DNA of 64,000 nucleotides from positions 320,074-384,073 of the forward strand of contig PCDI01000004.1 in assembly GCA_002778195.1 (NCBI GenBank), in the 5' to 3' direction. The notes beneath the pieces were generated by a model that searched no databases, had not been told where the DNA came from, and saw only the letters and a list, made by a program, of their open reading frames with translations. This document shows positions 55,872 to 64,000 of the stretch, one piece after another. Positions within the stretch are counted from its first letter, which is position 1, and each line of letters opens with the position of its first letter. This stretch comes from Raffaelea ambrosiae (Eukaryota; Ascomycota; Sordariomycetes; Ophiostomatales; Ophiostomataceae). The translations under genes were made by a program, and so were the position numbers.

Positions 55872-56683
55872 CTATTTCAGGGGGATGAAGCGAGAAGAGT
55901 GGGTGGCACCGATACCGGGCCGACCGTGCTTGACAGGGTGGCTGATTTGGTGTTAGCAGAAGCAAAGAAAAGAAAATGAATGCAGTGCGGTGCGGTGAGT
56001 CGGGGCGGCGGGAAAACATACTAAGAGATAGAGAACTCAGCCAGGTAGTGGCCGACCATCTCGGGCTTGATCTCAACCTGGTTGAACTCCTTGCCCGAGT
56101 AGATGCCAATCACGCTGCCGATCATCTCCGGCACGACAATCATGTCACGCAGGTGCGTCTTGACAACATCCGGCTTCTCGTTCGGCTTGGCCTCCTGCTT
56201 AGCCTTCCGCAGCTTCTTGATCAGGCCCATCGGCTTCCGCTTCAGACCCCGGTTGATCCGGCGCCGGGCGCGGGCGTGGACGACATCGCGCAGCTGGTCA
56301 GAGGAGAGGTCGAGGAGCTGGTCCAGGTCAATGCCCCGGTAGGAAAACTTGCGGAAGGTTCTCTTGCGCTTGATCTCAGCGGCCTCCTCGGCGTTCTAAA
56401 CCATGAAAAAAAAACGAGAATTAGTTCAGCTGTTCTAATAGTTCTCCCATCGCCGCCTTTTCTGTTCGGTGGATTGCTCCTGGCAAGTTTTCCCCTCCTC
56501 GTCGACAGCCTTCGAGGGGTGGCTGGCTGGCTGGCTGGCCGGCTGGCCACCGGTATTGACTCCGGCATCGACACCAAACCCGTCGCCATGTCGTCCAAAT
56601 CATCCGACTCGATGCCCTCGAAATGCCATCCCAAACAGACAAAGGGGAAGAAGAGATCAAACACGTACGTATTCGTCGGCCAT
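55872..56683 (-). CDS. RPS15: 40S ribosomal protein S15 (uS19 family)
   Basis: Three exons on the minus strand (56683-56669, 56395-56022, 55941-55872), 152 residues. The first exon encodes only MADEY and is followed by a 273-bp intron, a pattern common in fungal ribosomal protein genes; intron 2 is 80 bp with a CTAAC branch point. The protein contains [79 protein letters not shown] and the C-terminal [18 protein letters not shown], all diagnostic for uS19. S15 sits on the head of the 40S subunit near the decoding centre. Length is standard. A CCAAT box lies about 230 bp upstream (56913-56917). Confidence 0.97.
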
Positions 56684-57065
56684 TTTTGCGGTTGATGGTT
56701 GATCGAAAGGAAATCGCTCTCGTTTCGACGTGCGTTGGGTATCGAAAAGGAAAGCGACTGGATTTGATTGAACAGAGTCGGTTTTTGGGAAATCCTGAGA
56801 TACGCAAAAAAATGTTCAAATGGGGGGCACACCAATCTAGCGGCCAAAAAAAATGGCCCTGGCCGAAGTCTGTAGGGTTCGGTTGCCCTGGGGCTCCTCA
56901 TTGACTGTTGGGCCAATCAAATATCTAGCGTACCCATCATCTTCACCACGTGATTTGCACCAACCCTCATTCTGGTATCACGTGTAGATAATGGGAGGAT
57001 AACAGCATGACGTTTGTTATCGCCAGTTATCGTAGTTCCTTTCGCACACTCCAATCTGCCCGAAG
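56684..57065. promoter_or_regulatory. divergent promoter RPS15 / unknown gene
   Basis: 382 bp between divergent starts, with a CCAAT box at 56913-56917 (GGGCCAATCAAA). Nothing else distinctive. Confidence 0.45.
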
Positions 57066-57558
57066 ATGACAAGCTCGACAAGATCCTTCGTGCATGAGTG
57101 GGATCGGTTTATCTCTATGGGCGAGGATGCGCTGGCTACACTGCTAGATAGGCTAGACGCATCGATGGCGTCCCGGCGGACGCGGCCGACTGCGTATATT
57201 GCTGGCGCGCTAGATTCGGAGGAGAAACAGTTGACGAAGCTGGTCCACGTGTGGAAGCCGTTCCGTATCATGTACGACGTGTTCGGCCGCGGCGTTCTTG
57301 CCGTCCCCGGCAGCCAGCCACGCTTGATTAGCTGCTTGAACGGCGAGGATGTAGTGGATCTACATGCGGTCAGTGTTTTTTGGCCTTTTTGCTCCGTCGA
57401 CTGGGCGCACTCGACGGGGTTTGTGGAAGGGGAGGCGGGGGAAGAGCGGTAGTATCGACCTTGACGCTGAGTTCTCTGATACACCTGCTATTAAGGTCGA
57501 GAAGGGAGACGAGCCGGTGCGAAAGAGGCTTGATAAGGTCGACGGGGGGGTGAGCTAG
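57066..57558 (+). CDS. small protein of unknown function
   Basis: An ATG-started frame encodes MTSSTRSFVHEWDRFISMGE and continues through a well-formed globular sequence including RPTAYIAGALDSEEKQLTKL and HVWKPFRIMYDVFGRGVLAV. Unspliced it ends at 57452 (128 residues), but the last 27 residues look like intron. A GTCAGT donor after residue 101 (57368) and an AG at 57444 would join SGSIDLDAEFSDTPAIKVEK, giving 138 residues with an acidic/basic tail. The acceptor (GAAG) is weak. No family is recognised. It is divergent from RPS15. Confidence 0.5.
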
Positions 57559-59346
57559 TGCGAAATATGCAGAGGAAAAGGTAGGTTTGCTTGTTGGGGC
57601 GGGTTTATTTTTTTTTTTTCAATTTGCAGTATTATGCATTATTGTTCTCCGTTTCTGCGGCTGTCTGGACAAAGAAAGAGGCTACGATGAAGAGCAGCAT
57701 GTCTGTTTGCTGAGCAAAGAGATGCCTTGGTTTGGTCGAAGAAAGCAGCCCTTTCATGTCATTCAATACCAATTGCACAGTCTGGATGTCCGATTCACCA
57801 GAACAAACAATCACCCAAACGAATGAGGAAGTTGCTCGGAAATTCTTTCCATATCCTTATAGCACGGGAAGAAGGTCATTGATTGATGGGAATTGATGGG
57901 AATCGGTGGGGGACGGCCCGCAGACATAACGGCTTGCTCACATTGTTTATCGTACGTCTTATATAAACCCTACCCAGGCAATAGAGGTGGACTGTCGACG
58001 AAAGATGCCTTCTAAGAGAGAAATTAGACCGCTTATATTTATCTGGTACGCGGCCCTTATTTCGCAAGAAAAAGTCCATCAATGAAAGGTGTGATGGAAT
58101 TTGAATTCGGGGGTTCTGTTGCTTTGCCCCTTATTTCTTGAACAGGTATTCCTGGGCCCACCCCCCAACTCGCCCTCCCTATAGACTGTTATCATACAAT
58201 TGCAAGCCTACCGAAAAGATAGACACGTATTCACTTCTGTGGTAATTTGTCAGCCTGCCAAAAGAGCCCATGGAAACCATACAGTTTGTGTACTATGTAG
58301 GTGTCACGAGTTGAAAGCGATGAACTTCGGTCTATTAAACGGACAAAATGGCGACAGCACCAGTCTGCCATCCTCCCCCTTTCTTTCCCTGCCCCCCACC
58401 CTCCTCTGCCATGCTTCGTGCCTTCTTCTTCTTTGGCCGGCCTGCTTCAGTCTATTTCCTGCTCCTTCTTTCTCTCTACCCCCCTTCCTTTCATGCCCGT
58501 TTGCTGCTCGAGGCTTTGAGACTTTTTCAAAGGTGGAAAAGTGAGTTTCTGCCCATAGAATGAACGAAACACCAACCCACTCTTACGAAACTCCCAACGC
58601 CCAAGGACCAAATGCACAAGAAATTGGGGGGGGAGAGAGAAAGAAGAAGCAGGGAATACAAGGAATCAAGACGACAAAAAAGGAAGAGGAACGAGGCAAT
58701 GCTGAAAAGGGGGAGGGGGGGGAGGGAAAGAAATGGAGAGAAGGGGAGACTGGCACTGCCGCCATTGTGTCCGAAAGGTACAGGAGCAAGAATGCAAATA
58801 AACGAAGCAAGAAGTAGAGAAAGTAGGGAGGGCAAAGGAAGAAAGTAAAGCACCGGGGTGAAGCACACAAATACAAATTGAGCGAGAGGCTAAAAATACA
58901 AAGCCCCCCGGTATCAGGTTAACTATTATGCATGACGAGGTAACGGTATCCTTCCCTGTTTCCCCCCAGTCCTTTCCCTCTCAAAAACTTGTTGAACTGG
59001 CAGCCGACAGTGATTCCAATCTCAAAAAATATAGTTGATATGTCTTTTGCTTGATTGCTGTTGTTGGTGTTTGCTTTTGAAAACAAAGCAAAAAAAAAAT
59101 TCATATCCGTATTTCCCATATATCCAGCCTGGTATTTCAATCTTCCCCTGATCAAAACAAAGCAAACCCAAGAAAGAAAACAAAAAGTGCAAACCCAAGA
59201 TATCGTACTGAAAACTTTTCAAATCCGCCGGCTGGAGTTAATATCGTAATAAAACAAAGTTCTGGCATGAGCTCACACTCTCCCCCTCCCCCGTAGGAGA
59301 GAGAGGAGCAGGCTCATGTCTTCCCCGTGACAAGGGTCTTGGGCGT
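57559..59346. other. intergenic stretch
   Basis: 1.8 kb with T-runs, G/A-rich homopolymers near 58626-58740 and no supportable gene. Contains one TAC-rich word near 58290. Confidence 0.55.
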
Positions 59347-59622
59347 CTATGTCCTTGGCAACGGTGGGTGAGAGAAAGGACCACCCAAGGAAGACTTGTA
59401 GCCAGGCGTCTTCATCAGCGGTTTTCGGTAGTCCTCCTTGTTGTAGGTATATGTTGGCGGGTTGCCGATGTCGTGGGCAACTTTCTTGACCCAGCTCTTG
59501 AGATCTTTTCTCATTGAGGGAGCAGAAGGCATCTGAGTTTCCTTCAAAGGGGCGGTGGAACTTGCGGAGTAGGAGTATGTCGACGCAGCGTCGCTGTATT
59601 CTTGGCTCTTGGAATAAGACAT
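59347..59622 (-). CDS. small Ser/Tyr-rich protein of unknown function
   Basis: 91 residues from ATG 59622: MSYSKSQEYSDAASTYSYSA then a basic segment RKDLKSWVKKVAHDIGNPPT and a Tyr/Pro/Lys-rich end (TYTYNKEDYRKPLM, GPFSHPPLPRT). No family is recognised. The same frame is open upstream to ATG 59997, but the intervening sequence is CT-rich leader with a 20-bp tandem repeat, and a TATA-like box lies at 59916-59923, so the short form is preferred. Its small size, TATA box and long leader resemble inducible fungal genes. Confidence 0.6.
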   Translation of the reverse strand: MSYSKSQEYSDAASTYSYSASSTAPLKETQMPSAPSMRKDLKSWVKKVAHDIGNPPTYTYNKEDYRKPLMKTPGYKSSLGGPFSHPPLPRT

Positions 59623-59794
59623 TGTGTGTGATGTAGGGGTGGTTTTCTTGATATGTGAAGAAGCAGCCACGGTTGAGTGAAAAGGAGAAGTAGAGTTGAG
59701 TTTAAGATAGGGAGAAATTGTATGTGTCTGTCTTTCTGGTGTCTGTTTGATTCCGGAGTGCAACTTGATGGGGATTAGGTGCAGAAGAGGATGT

Positions 59795-59874
59795 GAAGAT
59801 TGATTTGACGAGGCGAAGGTTGATTTGATGAGATGAAGACTGATTTGATGAGGTGAAGATTGATTTGATGAGGA
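59795..59874 (-). repeat. four copies of a 20-bp repeat in the leader
   Basis: Plus-strand unit GAAGATTGATTTGATGAGGT (variants at 2-4 positions) repeated four times. It lies in the probable 5' leader of the 91-residue gene. Confidence 0.85.
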
Positions 59875-59915
59875 ATAGAAATGTCTTGGGCGTAGATGAG
59901 GGAGATGTCTGGATC

Positions 59916-59923
59916 TACTTATA
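59916..59923 (-). promoter_or_regulatory. TATA-like box
   Basis: TATAAGTA on the minus strand, about 300 bp before the preferred ATG 59622, followed by a CA/CT-rich leader typical of fungal transcripts. Confidence 0.45.
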
Positions 59924-59997
59924 CTCAGAGCCTCAATGCCAGACCGCAGAGAGAAGACGTTGTTCCTGGAAAATAAGCGCACACCACTGCGTTGCAT

Positions 59998-62762
59998 AGT
60001 GCTTGACGTAGGGAGGGTGTCGTTAATCCTGCCTGCCTGGTTGCTTAATTTTTATTTGATTAATTTTTATTCGTTCTGATCCTTCCTTGTCCCTCCTACT
60101 TGATCTGCTCGCGTTACCGCCCCGGAGGTATGTAAGACACTTTGGGCATGCCGACCGCTGATGGCTCTACCGCAATCACTGCCAGCCTCCCGGCCAGCTC
60201 CACTGCATTTTTCCAATTCCAGCGACTTTGGTCCCTGGTCCAAGTCGGCAAAATTAGTATGCACACTAACACCATCCTAACTTAAATTTTCTTCTTTTTT
60301 TGACTCTTTCTCTTTTACTGCGCCCGATTGAGCCACTTGAGATTGAACTATGAAAAAGACTCATACGTGTGCAGCGGTCAGAGAAGCGCCTTGCTAAGCC
60401 GTGTCTGACAGAGGTTGGTTTACCGCGAGGAGAGGACGCCTGATGTCTGGCTCGTGCAGACAAAGGGAGGGCCAACGGTAACAAAAACCGAAGCCTTCTG
60501 CATGGTACTTTCATGCTGCCTTGTGACAGCGCTGTTTGCCTGAACTCAACCAATGTGTTGGCCGGCTTTAAAGGCTGCTGCCTTGGCGATCAGGTCTGCC
60601 CTACGGTGTATCTTACAAGCAGTTAAGGTACTTTCCTATACTATCCGCATTGCCGGGTCATCTTGTGCTGTGCCGCACTGAGCACGCACATGGGGCACGG
60701 AGCAGGCTAGCTTCGGGTGCATACAAGCATACACACACACCACACACCCCCATCTGACGCATCCTCTTCCGCGCACATCGTAGCGGCTACGGGGCATCCA
60801 GCTTTGTTTTTTTCTTCCTGTCAGGGGCGGCTACTTTCCCCATAGTTAGTCATGGATGGCTTTGTGAGTAGTTTCGCCCGGCCAGAGCTGGCGAGCCAAG
60901 AGATTTTTATGCTGTTGGATGTCGGATAACAAAGTTTTGCACTTTTTATATTTTATATTACTCTAATGTGGCTGCCTGAGGAGTCATACCGGAGGAATTT
61001 TTGCATATCCTAGACGTTTTGGTTCACAAGTCGATGTTGCCTACCCCACATGGCCATGCAAAACCCACTCGCGCGGGTCCAATGGCAGCTTGGTTGAGTC
61101 ACAAGAACCCACTACGAGTCACAATGAAATAAAACGAGAAAATAAAACGCTTTTACGACCCAATCGAGCACATAGTAATCTCTTACACAACGCGTGGTGT
61201 GTTACAGGTTCACCAGGCGGGTCCAGAATCCCGACCCGGCAGGACAAACCAAGCTTTTGCTGGCCATTCATGCCAAGCCGGTCTATCTCTTCGCATCTAT
61301 CAAGTGACCGGGTCGGCAGGGCCTAGATCAGTAACATAGACGAGAACAGACGACGGCAGACGAGGAATAGCGAGAATAAAGCCATGTTCGCGACAGAGTG
61401 GTCAGTTGCCCGTGGAGAAAAATAAGATGGAGCAACAACGCCCCGGGCAGCTGTGAGAGAGACATATCTTACTTTTCTTGGTGCGGATACCCGACGCAAT
61501 AATCGGATTTCTGTCCAACTGTCGGCGAGACCGGGGCTGCTCTGGTTGTGGCGGTCGTCTGCGTGCGAGACAAGCCTGTGGCAGAGCAGCCAGTCCAGTC
61601 TTATGGTGGTCTCGTCGGTTCCCTTGTAAGTCAGCCCCATATTGGGCTTGACGGGAGCGGCTGAAAGTACCCTACCAGGATAATTGCAAGCCTCGTCGTA
61701 CTCTTCGTAAATTAATTCGCAGAGTGTATGGAAACAGACGAAACAAATCGGGGAAGAGGTGTGGGGGAGAACCTCGAGTTGCTAACCTTACTTCGCCAAT
61801 CATGACGCCACTGTCGCTGTTATGCTTAGGAATTCACGACCGCCATTCTGCTAAGCATTATTTTTATTTTTTGTTTTTATTTTTTGTATGTTAACAATTA
61901 TACCGTAAAGCCCGCAGCATTGTGGACTCCGTACGAGTAAGACACATTGGACATTTACGGTGTATACAGAGTTACCGTGCCAAGCTGCAGAGCTTCTTCG
62001 ACACGCTAGGTCTGGCACGGCCTGGATGGGCGTCATTCCGTCTCCATCTGTGCATCCGGTGTTGCCAACCCCGATAGTCGGTGTGCATGGCAACTTTGAT
62101 GCAAAAGAACACACTGCTAGCACTTAAACATGGCTGCTTATCCGAACGTGATGGTTCACTTAGATCCATCCAGATCTTGTCTCGTCTAAATAGTCTCCGA
62201 TTTCCGAGGAGGGAAAATCAATCAAACTAACAACGAGAGGGGTAGGCGGAAATCCTGCTGCCTGGTGCTTATGTTATGCGGTTGGGCTGGGACGAGACCG
62301 TCACCCGTCCGGTTTGGGCATCGGTACCCGAACAACAGCGCTCGCCGTTGTAGGGAATGGTAGGCGGCCGATGAGGCGACCGAACAATTGACCTACTCGT
62401 ACCTTGACGTCGTCCTGATCCTTCACTGGACATTTTCTCTCGTAAGCATGATCTGAAAGACCAATCCGCATTGAGTCGTCCAGAATTGCCAGTCCCGCAC
62501 TACGATGCCATCCCGGCAACTATCATGAATTGTCTCATTACGACATGACAGGTGCCAACAGGAACAACACACCACTGAGGAGAGGCATGTGAAAAACGAC
62601 AGCGACCGTGAAAATGATTGCATCTGTTCAAGAAATCGCTCAACTGCTCGGCAGCCCCCGTTTTAATTACACACGCCTGGTCGCCCGCTCGAAATGCTTG
62701 CAGCCCCCTCATCCTCATCCTCTGCGCCGTCTCGAACAAACAAAGCCCCGGCAAAAGAAATC
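59998..62762. other. intergenic stretch
   Basis: About 2.8 kb. Sequence is of mixed composition with a CACA run at 60730-60750 and an A/T-rich stretch near 60940-60960. No supportable gene; frames are short and lack family features. Confidence 0.55.
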
Positions 62763-63618
62763 TCAAGCGCGCCTAATTTCCCACTTCTGCCCAATAATGC
62801 TAACCTCTTCACCCTCCTTTTCGTCGTAGTCGAACCAGTCACCCTCCGTGAGGTCGATGCCCGTGAACTTGGTGCCAGACTCCGCTCCTTCGGCCAGCCA
62901 CTCCCCCTGTTGCAGTGTCAGTGCGAGGGACAGAAAAAAGGTCAAGAGAGAATGAGGAATGAAAAAAAGTATTGTAAAGCTATGATTTGTCATAAAAAAA
63001 GTGCGCGCAATTCGAAAAAATTTAGATGTGATAGGGGTTTCTTGCCTCTGGCTTGAACTCGGTAAACTCGAGCCCCCGGCAGTCAAACTCAATGATATTA
63101 TGCGGCTTTGCAGGCTCCGACTGCTCATATGGCCTGGGCGATGCCTTGATGCTAGCCGATGATTCTCTCTGAAGTCATGGTCAACAATAAACATACCAGT
63201 CTCTTTTTCCATACAATCCAAAAGGGGGGGGGGAGACATAATTCCCACCTTGCAGTTCTTGCACTTCCACACAAAGTTGGCATCACCCCGGCTGCCGCTC
63301 ATCTCGTTTGTCTCCTAGAGCAGGCACTTGTCAGACCCGTGATAAGAACATGTATGAAGCATTGCCGTATGCGGCAGGCCCTCAGGTCAACGTACAAAGC
63401 GGCTCACGCCCACCCAATTGGCATGTGTCTCTCGACATGACGTGCACTGAACCTTGAACGTATACCAAAAGGGGCTCTCCTCAGTGTCGGTTGGCCGCAG
63501 ATTGGTCACCCTGGCCGGCATTGTCAGTACCATAGTCATAGCATCACAGGCCACTAGATGAGCCGAGGAGGGGTAGAACAAACCCATTCAACTCCGCAGT
63601 CAGTGTCAAGCTGTACAT
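62763..63618 (-). CDS. CZIB/DUF866 CXXC zinc-binding protein
   Basis: Five-exon model on the minus strand (63618-63584, 63510-63396, 63314-63249, 63168-63046, 62906-62763), 160 residues, the normal size for this family. The start MYSLTLTAELNGVTNLRPTD joins exon 2 by a GTTTGT donor. Conserved blocks are FKVQCTSCRETHANWVGVSR, ETNEMSGSRGDANFVWKCKN (with CKNC), RESSASIKASPRPY, EFDCRGLEFTEFKPE and KFTGIDLTEGDWFDYDEKEG. The two CxxC pairs bind zinc in human CZIB (C1orf123). The molecular role is not well defined. Intron 4 (62907-63045) starts with GC rather than GT (GAG|GCAAGA), and no GT alternative preserves the conserved sequence. Splice phases are all consistent. Confidence 0.92.
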
Positions 63619-64000
63619 CGTTTACAAGGGCCCAGTTGAGCCGGAGGGGGCTTTAGAGACTATAAATGTCTAGTTGAAACCCATATGAAAGGGTGGGCGC
63701 GGCGGTGGACTCGCGGTCAAGGTCAGCGTGGAGAGAGCCGGCCGTTTGATGCTTTGGTTGCAAGCTTCAGTTGTGATCTTCAGTTGCAACCCACGAGCTT
63801 GCCGACGAATCAGAAGCTAACTAGTTACCATGGCATGCGTACGGTTTTAGCGCACGGTATTAGCACGCTTATTTATGCTATAAATACAGTTATTTCCAAC
63901 AATTCATACTGTAAAATTCCTAGTGTGGAGCTTTATCGAGCGCGATAACCAGCAAACTAAGTGGCATGACTTTGGCCTCAACTTTTTTCCTCTGACGACA
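63619..64000. other. right-edge sequence
   Basis: Promoter side of the CZIB gene, becoming A/T-rich from 63830. No gene seen. Confidence 0.5.

Overview
The window is nuclear DNA of a filamentous ascomycete. The evidence is short GT-AG introns (about 54-160 bp) with CTAAC/CTGAC branch points, GC-rich third codon positions, a CX2CX6CX6CX2CX6C (Zn2Cys6) transcription factor, a 2EXR protein, long CT-rich leaders, and a fungal complex I subunit. A Sordariomycete is most likely, possibly Ophiostomatales-like, but the order is a guess. There are no bacterial-type operons, CRISPR arrays or recognisable tRNAs. One 20-N assembly gap lies at 3967-3986.

Layout. At 1-2 kb is the 3' part of a 2EXR-domain gene. 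From 2 to 8.3 kb is a repeat-containing intergenic stretch. At 8.3-11.9 kb a ketopantoate-reductase-like gene converges on a Zn2Cys6 regulator. From 12 to 20.6 kb there is an 8.7 kb gene-poor stretch with small tandem repeats, recurrent TAC-rich palindromic words and, at its right end, a strongly pyrimidine-rich leader for a bHLH regulator (20.7-22.6 kb). At 24.8-27.9 kb are a CMT1/CAP59-type mannosyltransferase and a five-exon PXMP4-type peroxisomal membrane protein. At about 29.1-29.7 kb there is a decayed NLR (NB-ARC/winged helix/TPR) relic. From 32 to 35.8 kb is a seven-exon, 1106-residue multipass membrane protein of unknown function.

From 36 kb the window is gene-dense housekeeping DNA. 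It holds a possible PD-(D/E)XK-like protein, PEX5, REX1 exonuclease, a Mis18-domain plus coiled-coil protein, a SET-MYND protein, SIL1, a complex I 17.8 kDa-type subunit, a SET protein, ribosomal protein S15, two small unknown genes, and a CZIB/DUF866 zinc protein at the right edge. Several genes share divergent promoters: unknown/PEX5, REX1/Mis18, SIL1/NUO17.8 and RPS15/unknown.

The genes do not form a metabolic cluster. Recurring themes are peroxisome biology (PEX5, PXMP4), ER/Golgi function (SIL1, CMT1) and chromatin or transcription (Mis18, two SET proteins, bHLH, Zn2Cys6). All spliced models were built by eye from splice signals and reading-frame agreement, and each sums to an intact frame. 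The items most worth a second look are the Mis18-coiled-coil protein, the in-frame tail beyond the REX1 stop, the NLR relic, the nuclease-like unknown protein, and a GC-AG intron in the CZIB gene.
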